A DNA stretch of 64,000 nucleotides from NCBI GenBank assembly GCA_002382325.1, contig DGAG01000011.1:62001-126000 (forward strand), read 5' to 3'. The position numbers and the translations under genes are program-made. The notes beneath the pieces were generated by a model. That model worked only from the letters and a program-made list of their open reading frames with translations. It ran no database searches and was not told the origin of the DNA. The stretch is from Epsilonproteobacteria bacterium UBA4036. GTDB lineage: Bacteria > Campylobacterota > Campylobacteria > Campylobacterales > Arcobacteraceae. Positions 25,433 through 36,000 of the stretch are shown here, piece after piece; the first letter of the stretch is position 1; every line of letters begins with the position of its first letter.

Positions 25433-26647
25433 TTATGATGAAAAAGATTGAGGTTGAGATAAGTAAAAACCTTGTAAATAATCAATTTGAAGCTCTTGTA
25501 CGCAATCGCACACTTCTTTGGAGTGTACATACTCAGCAACGGTTACTGCATTGAGTTCTTTTGCCATATTAATAATATTTTTAACAATGGTTTTAGACTC
25601 CAAAGAGGTGTCAATATTTTTAATTAAAGAGCCATCAATTTTAATAATTTCAGGACGCAGTTTTAAAATATTTTCCATATTGGAATAACCACTTCCAAAA
25701 TCATCAATCGCAATTTTACACCCTAAAGCTCGAATGGTTTGCGCAAAGAGTTCAACAACAGCAAAGTCTTCAATAAAATCACTCTCTAAAATCTCAAAAA
25801 TAATAGGACAAGGGTGAGAAATCGTGTTGATTTTTTCATAAATAAAATCGATAAATGCTTTATTGGAAATATCTTCATAAGAAAGATTGATACTAAATTC
25901 ATAGGGTCTGTTTTGGATGCGTTCAAATGTTTTTTCAACCATAATACGCATCATTTTTTCGTAGTGCTTAATCTTTTTTGCCGTTTTTAAATAAGGAAAT
26001 ACCGATTGCGCTGGGGTATGTTTGGATTTAAACAGGCGCATAAGGGATTCATATTTCTCGATTTTTAATGTTTTTGCATTGTAAATGGCTTGAAAATAGG
26101 GTTCTATATAGTTCTTTTCCACACAATTTTTTAAAAACACCACTTCTTCTACGAGTTTAGTTTGCTCCTCTTCTTGATAGGCAATGGTTAAAATATCTAA
26201 GTTAATGTCAATAATTTTATCAAAAGAGCTTAATTGTTCAATAAGATTTTCTTGAATGAGAATCTCTTTAATAAAACCACGCGCATAACTAAAAGCAGCA
26301 TTGACATAGTGTGTAGGCAGACCAATGCGTACATGAATTTCACTGATTACATGTAGCTTTTCAAAATACTCATCGTCATAATTTCCACAAAAAAGGCTTA
26401 AATACCACTGTTTAATCCCTTGTTCGTGTCGTTGCAAAATCTCTTTGTTGTGTAAAAAAAGTTTGGCATGATCAAATTTGAAAATAAACTCATAAAACCC
26501 TTGTAAAAACGGTTCAGCAAAGTGTTGAATAATGGGTTTGACCTCTTTGAGTGCTTTTGCATCCAAAGAGGAAAATTGATAGTTTTTTAAGATTTTATGA
26601 AAATTCTCATTTTTCAAAGAAACAAGGGTTTTATACTCTAATGACAC
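25433..26647 (-). CDS. Globin-coupled EAL phosphodiesterase
   Basis: 404 residues. The first ~160 residues have the globin-sensor pattern, including YFEKLHVISEIHVRIGLPTHYV with His105 as likely proximal haem ligand. The rest is an EAL domain: YESLMR in place of EAL, FEILES, AIDDFGSGYSN, EIIKIDGSLI, TVAEYV and LQGFYLS, so the metal-binding acidic residues are kept although the first motif reads ESL. There is no GGDEF domain between them. It should link oxygen, NO or redox state to c-di-GMP breakdown. Confidence 0.82.
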   Translation of the reverse strand: MSLEYKTLVSLKNENFHKILKNYQFSSLDAKALKEVKPIIQHFAEPFLQGFYEFIFKFDHAKLFLHNKEILQRHEQGIKQWYLSLFCGNYDDEYFEKLHVISEIHVRIGLPTHYVNAAFSYARGFIKEILIQENLIEQLSSFDKIIDINLDILTIAYQEEEQTKLVEEVVFLKNCVEKNYIEPYFQAIYNAKTLKIEKYESLMRLFKSKHTPAQSVFPYLKTAKKIKHYEKMMRIMVEKTFERIQNRPYEFSINLSYEDISNKAFIDFIYEKINTISHPCPIIFEILESDFIEDFAVVELFAQTIRALGCKIAIDDFGSGYSNMENILKLRPEIIKIDGSLIKNIDTSLESKTIVKNIINMAKELNAVTVAEYVHSKEVCDCVQELQIDYLQGFYLSQPQSFSS

Positions 26648-26720
26648 AACAAAACCTTTAATTTTTATTCACTTTATCAAAAAAGAATCAAAAAATGCTT
26701 GATGAGAGTCAATGTACATT

Positions 26721-29700
26721 TTAATGCGTATGATGATTTTTCTTAAATTTAAAAGAAAAGGCAATAGGCAGATACAAAAGATTAATGAGTGTTGCTCCTA
26801 AGAGTCCAAAACCAATACTTACTGCAAGTGGTTGCATCAGTAAGCTTTCTCCTGAAGCCAAAAAAATAAGAGTAAAAAGACCCAATATTGTCGTGACAGA
26901 TGTCAATAAAATGGGACGTAATCTCAACGATGCTTGAGCAATAATCTCTTTGGTATTTTGACTGTTTTGTATGAAGTTTAACATCAATAATGTATCGTTC
27001 ATAATGATACCAATCAGTCCTACAAATCCAAGAACTGAAGAAAATGTTAAAGGTAAATTTAAAATAAAATGTCCTAATAATACTCCTAAAATAGATAAAG
27101 GTATAACCGTAAGGGAAAAAAGAGATAAGACGAGAGAGTTAAAAAACCATGTTAAGATGATTAAAATCCCCAATATCGATATAATCAAACTCTTAGTGAT
27201 ATCTTTTTTTATTTGGTCATTTTTTCCTGCTTCTCCTTTAATGTAGACCCGAATGTCATCATTTTTTATTTCGTTTAAAAAAGGTTCAATTTTTTTATAA
27301 AATCTTCTTGAGCTGATACGTTTTTTATCTGTATTGGCAGTGATACTGAATATTTTTTCTTGGTTCTCTTTTTTTATGTTGGATAATGTTTTAGTATAAG
27401 TAATATTTGCAATATCAAAAAGTAATACTTTTTCAGAGCGGTTGGGTATTTCAATCAATAAATTTTTAAAGTTTTGTAAATGAGTTTTATCTAAAATATA
27501 AAATTGTAAATCCAACAGTTCATTTGAATCGTTGGTGATTTTTGTTATTTTTTGAGTTTGTAAATACATTTCAAGCATGTATATTATATTTTTTTGTGTA
27601 AAACCCAATCGCTTACCATACTCATTTAAATCAATTTGCATGGAAATTTCACCATAATCCATATCGTCTTTTACATTTAATACCCCATCAATTTTTGACA
27701 TCTCTTTTTTTAAGTCATTGATATAAGTTTGTATTTTACGTTCATCGTTTCCTGCCAATGAAATCTCAATATCACTTTTTATAACGCCTGTTTGAGGAAT
27801 TGAAATATCCAATTTCATTTCATCTTTATAGTTTTCAAGCCACAGAAGTAAATCTTTTTGAATCATTTTTGCAGTTTTTGTTCGAGTTCTTTTTTCATCT
27901 GTATTACTTCCAAAAAGTTGGAAAAATGGATTGATTACTCGATTAAAATAGTCTTCTGCTATTTTTGGATTAAGATTAATGGTGATTGAAAATAAATTAT
28001 TGGCTTTATCATGAGAGGATCTGCCATCGGTTTTCATGCCAATGGTTGTGTGAATTGAAGAGTAATCTTTTTTATCCAGATTTTTTAAAAGAAGTTCTTC
28101 TAAAGGTTTAATATTTTCACTGGTATACACAATTGAATTATTTTGAACTTTACCGTTAATATTGATGCTCATGGCATCGAATTCAGGAAAGAGTATAAAT
28201 TTTGAGTTTTTAATTAAAATAAAAGATAAGCCTAAAAAAACAACAATAAAAGTCAGTATAAATACAGACCTAAATTGTATCAAGGCCTTTAATAAGTTAC
28301 TGTAAACCGTAGTCCATTTTTCCCAAATCCTATCTCTAAAATCATGGTGTTTGTTGAGTTTATTTTTTACAATTAACTTATAATGAGCAGGTAAAAAAAC
28401 AAAGCTTTCTATAAAAGAACTTATAATTAGAATTACGACCATTAAAGGGATGATTTTTATAAAAATACCTAAGTCACCGCTGATAAATAACAGAGGCAAA
28501 AAAGCAATAATGGTTGTGAGTAATGCAACAAAAAGGGTGGGTAAAACTTCAGCTGTTCCTTCAACACAGGCATCAGCGATATCTTTTCCAAGAAGCCTAT
28601 GTCGATGAATATTTTCACTGACCACAATGGCTTCATCAACAAGTAATCCTAAACTCAATAAAACGCCAATTAAAGATAGGGTATTAAGACCCCCATTAAA
28701 ATAGTCTAATCCAATAAATCCAAAAGCAAAACTCACGGGAATACCAATTAAAACAACCAAAGATATTTTAAGAGAGATAAAAATCCAAATGGCAAAAAAT
28801 AATAAAATCAATCCTATTATAATATTTGAACTGATGACATTTAATCGAGTTTTAATCCAAAAAGAGCTGTCATTTAAAACTTTAAACTCTAAGTGGGGGT
28901 ATGAATTTTTGTATTTTTCTAAAATTGTGTTAATCTGTTTTGAAAGTCTTATACTGTCACCTTGTTTGGCTTTTTTGGTTAAGATACTAATAGATTCTTT
29001 CCCGTTTGTTCTTGTACTTAAAGAGTGTTTCTCAAAAATATATTTTACTTCAGCAATATCTTTTATATGGATTGTCTGTTCGTTTATTTTAATTCGAGTG
29101 TTTAAAATCTCATGTTGAGTTAATCTTGTGGTTTTTGTGCTGACAAAATATTGTTCAGTATGGGATTTTATTTCACCAATTGGGTAAATTGAAAAAAGCT
29201 CATCGATAGCATTTAGAGTAAGAACTTTATTTAAACCATAACCGTCAATTTTTTTGTAGTCAACAATAAACCTTAATGTTTTATCAAATTTTCCAACAAG
29301 CTCAGATTGGAAGATGTGATCCAATCGTTTTATCTCTTCATTTAAATCTTTTATGATCTGTATGTCTTTGTCATAACTTTTTTCGTTTGAATAAATGGAC
29401 AAGGATAAAAGAGGAAAAAATCTTTCTACGGTATATACGCTGGGTTTTTTCATATCGGTGGGCAAAAGGGTATCTAAGGCTTCTATTTGAGTTTTGATAT
29501 CATTGATGAGTAAGCTTTTTGATTCACCTTGGGCAATATCAGCACTTATGGTAAAACTTCCTTTTAAAATAGACGTAGTAATATTTGACAACAAAGGATT
29601 GTCCGATAAAATCTTTTCACAATCTTTTACGATTAAATTGTCTAAAACCTCTCCACTGCTGCTGGCATAATTTCCACTTATAATAAGTGTTTCTGACGAT

Positions 29701-29834
29701 GAAGGAGGAAACATCTCTTTGGCTAAATTGTTATAGGAGAAATAGGCAAAAAGAATTAAAAGAATAAAAAGTAAGTGGTTTAATGAATGGTTATTTAAGA
29801 AAAATTCTATAATGCTTTTGACGGGTTTATTCAA
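26721..29834 (-). CDS. RND-family efflux permease (AcrB-like), without adjacent adaptor
   Basis: 1037 residues, standard for an RND permease, from a TTG start. N-terminal helix IEFFLNNHSLNHLLFILLILF, a large periplasmic loop, then SLIGVLLSLGLLVDEAIVVSEN in TM4 with the proton-relay Asp, and the second half repeating this (SVLGFVGLIGIIMNDTLLMLN). No membrane fusion protein or TolC-like gene is next to it. It lies 65 bases after the TonB receptor, separated by a 13-bp hairpin, so it may be a tail gene of the uptake operon or independent. Substrate unknown. Confidence 0.9.
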   Translation of the reverse strand: MNKPVKSIIEFFLNNHSLNHLLFILLILFAYFSYNNLAKEMFPPSSSETLIISGNYASSSGEVLDNLIVKDCEKILSDNPLLSNITTSILKGSFTISADIAQGESKSLLINDIKTQIEALDTLLPTDMKKPSVYTVERFFPLLSLSIYSNEKSYDKDIQIIKDLNEEIKRLDHIFQSELVGKFDKTLRFIVDYKKIDGYGLNKVLTLNAIDELFSIYPIGEIKSHTEQYFVSTKTTRLTQHEILNTRIKINEQTIHIKDIAEVKYIFEKHSLSTRTNGKESISILTKKAKQGDSIRLSKQINTILEKYKNSYPHLEFKVLNDSSFWIKTRLNVISSNIIIGLILLFFAIWIFISLKISLVVLIGIPVSFAFGFIGLDYFNGGLNTLSLIGVLLSLGLLVDEAIVVSENIHRHRLLGKDIADACVEGTAEVLPTLFVALLTTIIAFLPLLFISGDLGIFIKIIPLMVVILIISSFIESFVFLPAHYKLIVKNKLNKHHDFRDRIWEKWTTVYSNLLKALIQFRSVFILTFIVVFLGLSFILIKNSKFILFPEFDAMSININGKVQNNSIVYTSENIKPLEELLLKNLDKKDYSSIHTTIGMKTDGRSSHDKANNLFSITINLNPKIAEDYFNRVINPFFQLFGSNTDEKRTRTKTAKMIQKDLLLWLENYKDEMKLDISIPQTGVIKSDIEISLAGNDERKIQTYINDLKKEMSKIDGVLNVKDDMDYGEISMQIDLNEYGKRLGFTQKNIIYMLEMYLQTQKITKITNDSNELLDLQFYILDKTHLQNFKNLLIEIPNRSEKVLLFDIANITYTKTLSNIKKENQEKIFSITANTDKKRISSRRFYKKIEPFLNEIKNDDIRVYIKGEAGKNDQIKKDITKSLIISILGILIILTWFFNSLVLSLFSLTVIPLSILGVLLGHFILNLPLTFSSVLGFVGLIGIIMNDTLLMLNFIQNSQNTKEIIAQASLRLRPILLTSVTTILGLFTLIFLASGESLLMQPLAVSIGFGLLGATLINLLYLPIAFSFKFKKNHHTH

Positions 29835-29860
29835 TGATATGCCTATACGTTGATATTTTA

Positions 29861-29892
29861 AAGATGGTTGTAAAAAGAATTACAACCATCTT
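29861..29892 (-). terminator. Hairpin after the TonB receptor gene
   Basis: AAGATGGTTGTAA / TTACAACCATCTT, a perfect 13-bp stem with a 6-base loop lying between the receptor stop and the RND start. It may terminate or partly attenuate transcription into the RND gene; no T run follows. Confidence 0.55.
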
Positions 29893-29899
29893 ATGCTAT

Positions 29900-31828
29900 T
29901 TAAAATGTATAATTAAAGCTTACATAATAAAAGCGTCCTCGAATTTGATAATTGTATTGTTCATCCAAGTGCCGATTAGTAAGATTCTCAATACCTATTT
30001 TTGTCTCAATATTTTTTGAAAAATTTTTGCCTAATTGAAAAGAGACCGTTGAATAAGCATCCAATTTCTCATAGTTGGCATCATATTGTTCCCCTATATA
30101 ATTAAATCTTACTGTGGAATCTATTTCATAGGGCAACGCATAGTTAAGTTTTGTATTAAAACTGTGTTTGGGTCTTAATATTAATTCTTGATTATTTGAT
30201 TTATCTTCGGTTGATAAATAGGTATAATTAGCCGAAAGATTGATATCTTTCCATAAACCTTTTTGTAAATATTCAACTTCTAACCCTTTTGTGATGGCTT
30301 TATCCACATTACTGTATTCCATAATTTCAATTGGGTTTGGAAAAGGGCAGAAACCTGGAGGCATCATTCCGCACAGTGGATTTGCCATGGTTGTTCCTGT
30401 ATTTGCTGTGTCAATTAAATCTTTGATATCATTATAAAAAGCGGTTGCTTTAAGGGTGTTATTTTCTCCATAATACTCAACACCAATTTCATAAGAATCA
30501 GAGCTTTCAGGTTTGAGATTTTCATTTCCATTAAAACCATATCCCGCATAAAAGTTTCTAAAGGTATAAGCATTTGAGTTTTGTGTAACAGTAGGAGAAT
30601 TAAATCCATGACCATATCCTGCTTTTACTCTTATTTTTTCGTTTGGTTTATACACCATATACGCTTTAGGACTTACTTCACTTCCAAAATTATCGTGTTT
30701 ATCGTATCTAAGACCTAACGTTAGAATGAAATCCGTGTTAATTTCAATTTCATCTTGTAAATATAAAGAGTAATAAGAAAAACTGTCTTTAAAATCACCC
30801 GTATTTGGAGTATCATACTTTTTTTCATACGTCTCTTTTCTTGCTTCTGCTCCCAATACAATATAATTTCCTGTAATTCCATGAATTTTGGCTTCAGTAT
30901 TAAAAACAGTGTTTTTTAGTATATGTGAGTAAGAAAATTGTTCGGTATGATTATCAGATTGAGTTGTGTACCAATTTGTATTTAAAGAAAAATCATCAAA
31001 ATTTTTATTGTATTCAATCGATAAATGTTTTTTATCAATATCATAATATTCGCTGAAATCATTTGTTTGTCGGATTTCATTTGATTGCAGTACCGAAACA
31101 ACAATATTAGAACTGTCATTAATAGTAAACCAACCATTTGCCATGAAATTTTTAACTTCTTTGCCTTCTATTTCTGTGGCACTGTTATCCTCACTTAATG
31201 TTGTTTTTTGTCGATTATTCCATTGTCCAAAGAAAGAGTATGAGAAATTATCATTGACTTTACCACTTGAAATAAGTGAGGTTTCATTTTCATTTCCTCC
31301 TCTTGAATGAGAAGATTTTCCCGTTTTAAAATTGATTTCGGACTCTATTGTTTCATCAGGTTTTTTAGTAATAATATTAATGACACCGCCCAAAGCATTT
31401 GCACCGTATAAAGAACTCATAGGACCACGGACAATTTCAATCTTTTCAATTGCACTCAAAGGAAGCCAATCGTATTGGAAATCAGAGTGACCAATTTGAG
31501 CATCTGTGCCTGAAATCTTTCGACCATCAATTAAAATTAAAGAGTTTTTACTGTCTAAGCCTCTTACTGAAATCACTTTTCGACCAAAAGTGGAACTGGA
31601 ATTTATACCTTGGGTAATTCCAACCGTTTCTTCCAACACTTCATTTAAAGAAGTCACTCCCATTTGTTTAATATCTTCCTTGGTTACAATGGTTGTAGAA
31701 CCAGCAGTATCCATTAATTGCTTATTTGATTTTGCTGTGACCACGACTTCATCTAGCTTAACTTCTGCCGATAAATGAGTTATGAGTAATGCAGGTATTA
31801 CTGCTCCTAATATATTTCTATTTAACAT
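29900..31828 (-). CDS. TonB-dependent outer-membrane receptor
   Basis: 642 residues. A signal peptide (ILGAVIPALLITHLSA) leads to a TonB box-like EVKLDEVVVTAKSNK and a plug domain with TAGSTTIVTKEDI and DSKNSLILIDGRKISG, followed by a beta-barrel that ends in YYVSFNYTF with a terminal Phe. One extracellular loop has two cysteines (PLCGMMPPGFCPFP). The neighbouring CobN-like chelatase and ExbB/ExbD-like genes suggest a tetrapyrrole or metal ligand such as haem or cobalamin; the substrate is inferred only. Confidence 0.9.
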   Translation of the reverse strand: MLNRNILGAVIPALLITHLSAEVKLDEVVVTAKSNKQLMDTAGSTTIVTKEDIKQMGVTSLNEVLEETVGITQGINSSSTFGRKVISVRGLDSKNSLILIDGRKISGTDAQIGHSDFQYDWLPLSAIEKIEIVRGPMSSLYGANALGGVINIITKKPDETIESEINFKTGKSSHSRGGNENETSLISSGKVNDNFSYSFFGQWNNRQKTTLSEDNSATEIEGKEVKNFMANGWFTINDSSNIVVSVLQSNEIRQTNDFSEYYDIDKKHLSIEYNKNFDDFSLNTNWYTTQSDNHTEQFSYSHILKNTVFNTEAKIHGITGNYIVLGAEARKETYEKKYDTPNTGDFKDSFSYYSLYLQDEIEINTDFILTLGLRYDKHDNFGSEVSPKAYMVYKPNEKIRVKAGYGHGFNSPTVTQNSNAYTFRNFYAGYGFNGNENLKPESSDSYEIGVEYYGENNTLKATAFYNDIKDLIDTANTGTTMANPLCGMMPPGFCPFPNPIEIMEYSNVDKAITKGLEVEYLQKGLWKDINLSANYTYLSTEDKSNNQELILRPKHSFNTKLNYALPYEIDSTVRFNYIGEQYDANYEKLDAYSTVSFQLGKNFSKNIETKIGIENLTNRHLDEQYNYQIRGRFYYVSFNYTF

Positions 31829-31841
31829 ACCTCTCCTTTAT

Positions 31842-31860
31842 AATATTGATAACTAATGTC
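31842..31860. promoter_or_regulatory. Weak Fur-box-like sequence before the TonB receptor
   Basis: AATATTGATAACTAATGTC matches 13 of 19 positions of the GATAATGATAATCATTATC consensus and lies 14 bases before the start codon. On its own this is weak in AT-rich DNA. Confidence 0.2.
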
Positions 31861-31948
31861 AAAATAAATTAAGATTAAAAAAAAGAGGCTTACCCTCCTT
31901 TTTCACCAAAAGTTGTAAAATTTTATTTTCATTTTCTCCTTTTAGAAT

Positions 31949-32758
31949 TTATTTATTTTCTTTTGCCTCTACCCAAATAACGGCATCTTGGCTCAATTCT
32001 CTGTCGTTGTACTTTTTAGAATGCCCAACTCCTTTAGCATTAAAACTCCACCAACCTTTGCGGGGAATATGAAATGTAAACTCTCCTTTTTCATTGGCTT
32101 TAATTTCTATGACTTTAAAACTTTGATGAGGTGCATTTGTGAGCATCTTTCCTGTTTTATGATTTTTTATATCAATTTCGTAATTTAAAAGTTCAACTTC
32201 AATTAAAGCATAAGGAACAGGTATCCCACTTGCTTTTACCATGCCAGAAAAACTGCTTCCTGCCCAAATCCCATAAGGCTTTGATAAAGGGATAATTTCT
32301 GCTTCAAGTCCCAATTCTTTATCCCAATCGGTAGGTTTTCCTGCAACATTAACAATCATTTTAGTAATCATTTGAAGATACACTCCCTCAATTTCACTGA
32401 ATGATGGGGCGGGTTTCATTACAAAAAGATGATCTCCCATCTGCTTTGCTTTATAGTTTGATGTATAGGCTAAGGCTTCATTTTTACCTTTAAAGACGAT
32501 GGGGTGAAGCGTCTTTTTTAAATCTGTTTTTATGGTCTTGTGTATGACATAAAATGCTTCAGGTTCTAACTTCTTATCTCCTTTATGTTGTATTCCCATA
32601 TCATACGTTTTTAAGTTGGTATAAGGATGCATTTGAACATGAAGTAAATCAATGCTTTGACCACCATTTAATGTCATATTTGGTGTATACATAACTTGCG
32701 ATTGCCCCATTAATGAACTACTCAATAATGCTATTAATACTGTATTTCTAAATCTCAT
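31949..32758 (-). CDS. DUF4198 domain periplasmic protein
   Basis: 269 residues with a signal peptide (TVLIALLSSSLMGQS). The mature part has the DUF4198/NikM-like pattern: an N-terminal beta segment, GIWAGSSFSGMVKASGIPVPYALIEVELLN and TFHIPRKGWWSFNAKG, which resembles a carboxypeptidase-regulatory-like fold. Family members accompany nickel, cobalt or other metal uptake genes, acting in the periplasm. Here it sits between the TonB receptor and a small secreted protein in the same operon. Confidence 0.7.
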   Translation of the reverse strand: MRFRNTVLIALLSSSLMGQSQVMYTPNMTLNGGQSIDLLHVQMHPYTNLKTYDMGIQHKGDKKLEPEAFYVIHKTIKTDLKKTLHPIVFKGKNEALAYTSNYKAKQMGDHLFVMKPAPSFSEIEGVYLQMITKMIVNVAGKPTDWDKELGLEAEIIPLSKPYGIWAGSSFSGMVKASGIPVPYALIEVELLNYEIDIKNHKTGKMLTNAPHQSFKVIEIKANEKGEFTFHIPRKGWWSFNAKGVGHSKKYNDRELSQDAVIWVEAKENK

Positions 32759-32769
32759 ACTTCTTCCTT

Positions 32770-33066
32770 TTACTCTTTGATATCTTGACTTTTGATGTAT
32801 ACTTCATGTTGAGGTCCTGCATCAAATATCGCAATAAAAGGTTCATTTGGTTTTTTAAAGTTAATTTCACTTTGAGAGTTGAGTCTCTCTTTTAGAATAA
32901 TTTGACCTTTTTGTTCGACTTTAAAGGTAACGCCTCCGGCACTGCTTCCATCACTGAAACCACCTTCACATGTAATCGTTCCATCTCCTTCATCAATACA
33001 ACTCATAATAGGAGTATGAGCATAGGCACCAATACTAAGCAGTGTTACAATACAAAATTTTTTCAT
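32770..33066 (-). CDS. Small secreted protein of the CobN-like operon
   Basis: 98 residues with a signal peptide (IVTLLSIGAYAHTP). The mature part has two cysteines (MSCIDEGDGTITCEGGF), several Gly and a beta-rich remainder with HEVYIKSQDIKE. No family is recognised. The gene starts 2 bases after the CobN-like gene ends and is 11 bases before the DUF4198 gene. It could bind or relay a metal or tetrapyrrole in the periplasm, but nothing here proves it. Confidence 0.7.
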   Translation of the reverse strand: MKKFCIVTLLSIGAYAHTPIMSCIDEGDGTITCEGGFSDGSSAGGVTFKVEQKGQIILKERLNSQSEINFKKPNEPFIAIFDAGPQHEVYIKSQDIKE

Positions 33067-33067
33067 G

Positions 33068-36000
33068 TTAAGCCTTTCTTCTCAATTCATATGCTGCACC
33101 AGCAATGAATAAACTCAATAAACATAGTAGAATAATTTTTTGTGTCATATCGTCTATAACCTCTTGTTTCTTAACCTTTTCCAGTTTTTGTCCTTTAACT
33201 TCAGAATCTTGAGCTTTCTTTGATTCTTTAATATCTTTTGATGCCGTATTATTTTGTGGAATCATCTCACCGTTGGGCATCATAAGCCCAAAACCAATTG
33301 CTTTATTGTCGATAAAATCTTTAAATTTAGTATTATAAGTTTTGACTTTATATTTTTTTTGTAACTCTTTATAAAGCTCAACAAGCTTCTTAAGAGTTGC
33401 TTCATCTGTCTTGAAATAGCCTTTTCTGTTTGCTTCAAGTATTTTTTGGGTAAATTGAGCCAGCGCATCAGGGTTAAATTGTTTAAACCATTCTTGAATC
33501 TTTAAGTCGTATTTATCATTGATATACACTTCAACAAATTCTTGCCATTGGTCATCTCGTACAATATTGGGATCAACAACTTGCCATCCCCAAAAGTTAT
33601 TCATCCTATCAAGAACAGTTAATGTACCTGCATAGCCTTCATCTTGCATCTCTTTAATCCATTTTGGATGAAAATATCTTCCTCTGAGTTCTTGTGACAT
33701 AAATTCTGATGTACTTTGAATTTTTGCATTATTGGGGTCTCTTAAATTTGCAATAAATGTTTTGGGTGTTTTTCCATCAATATTACGAACTGCCATAGCA
33801 ATTGAACCAAAATACTCAAAAGGATCATCGGAGGTTAAAAGTCCATACAAATTCGATGTTCTTGAAAAAATAATTCCCTCTGTTCCACTTAAATTTTTGG
33901 AGTAAAGATCTAATTCAACATGTTTTTCTCCCCATCTTTTTGGGTCGCTTCCATAGTAGTATCCCAATTTCTGGACGTAATTCTGAGAAATTCTTGTGTC
34001 ATTTTCCCATCTTGAGGTATCACCAATGTCATCAACTCCACTGCCATAATCTCCTGGTTTGTTAGAAAATATTCGAATGGTTGACAAATAATTAGCCTCT
34101 TCTTTTGAAATACCTTTGGTATTTTCTAACTTTTTCTTTAATGCAAGTGTATTCTCTCGTAAAAAATTATGCTCTTCTTTTAGAGCAGATACTTTTTCAA
34201 TAGCTTTAGCAATAAGTTGCATGGTTTGAGGAAAGGTATCTCTGTAAAGCCCTGTTGCACTTATAACGACATCAACTCTGGGACGCTTTAATTCATCGTA
34301 TGGAATAATTTCAATATCATCAATTTGTCCTTTTGAAGTTGCTTTGGCATGTTGTAACATTTTTTTAGGTTTTTCAAACCATGTTTGAGGAGTAAGATTT
34401 AGAACAGCTTCAATCCTTGGAACCGTAATGAAGCTGGCTAACCATTTTGCAAAACTTTCTCCCAAATAGTGTTGAAGCATCTGTTTGACAATATCTTGTA
34501 TAAAATGGTTTGAAATACCTGTTTCATTCCAAATGGGTTTCACACCCATAGCATATAAAATCTGAGATTCTAATACTCCATAATGTCTCATCGTTTCCAA
34601 AGACCAAAGATTGAAAGTCAATTTTTGTGGATATTGCCCATGTTCTTTATAATAATTGGCAATAAACTCTTCCATAAGTTTACGACCTGTTGTATAGGCT
34701 GCTTTTGTAGGAACTTTACTGGGGTCAAACCCGTACATATTGATTCCTGTTGGAAGAGAGGGTGGATTTCTAATGGGATCTCCTCCTACTCCTGTTTCAA
34801 TATATTCTCCTTCTAACGCACGCAAAAAGTTTTTTATCTCTTTGGTATTTTTAAAATCATCTTTGTATTTTCGAGCGATAAGTAAATAAGGCTTTAACTC
34901 TTGGTCTTCAAGCTCTTCAAATGCTTTATTTTGAATCACAAACTCATCAATGAGTTGATAGGATTTTGATTTGGAAAATTTTTCATAATTTTGTGTGAAA
35001 AAATTCTCATCTCCTTCAACTTTTTGAATAAATTCATTTCCAACCATTTGTAAAATAGTAGAGATTAAATGTTCATTTTTAGGATATGTCCCAAATGTAT
35101 GCATACCAAGTGGCATAGCAGCTTTAGAAGAACCTAAAATAAAATCTTCAACTTTGGATAAATAGTTTTCAAAATTCTTTTTAATATCTTCTTCATTAAC
35201 GTTAACATCCTTATGAATATTTACATTCACCGTTGCCTCGGTAATTTGATTCTTTAATTGGGTTTTTAGCATACCATCATCAACACTTTTGTACTGATTG
35301 ATAAAATCCATAATCTCACTTAACTCTTTATAGGTACCTGTCAATCCAAAAGGGGGTGTCTGATGTGAAATAAGTGTCGCTCTGCCTCGTCTTTTAGCTT
35401 GAATAGCTTCAGCTAAATTATTGGTGATATAAGGATAAATAACAGGAGTATCTCCTAAAACACATAAGGCATCATCTCCAATACTTAGGCCTCTTTCTTT
35501 CCCTGGTGACCACTCTTGCGTTCCATGTGTTCCAAAATGTACAATGGCATCGGCTTTAAATTGTTTTCTGACATATAAATACCCTGCTAAATAAGAATGA
35601 GAAATGGGAACAGTGGGATTGTGCCAAAGTCGGTTGTCATCTCTTGTAATATCAATATTTTGTTTTCGTATGCTGTCGTCTCTTTCTGCTCGTCTGGGTT
35701 GAGGCATAATAATAACATTGCCTATTTTTTTTCTGGGAATTAAAAAATACCATTTGTTGTTTTTATAAATTAAGCTTTTAGATTTAATAGGATAATCCCA
35801 GACTTTAATTATATTGGTTCTTGTTTTTACGGGGAGTTTATAAAACTCTTTCATGTACTCTTCATAAGGAAATAAATCAGCACTCTCTTCTTCTAATATT
35901 TTCCAAGCAGTATCGTAAAGATTGACATCGTACATCATTTTAAGACCTTTTGTTGCTTCGGTTCTTAAATATTCATGGTCTTTTGCTTCTGTGGTGTATC

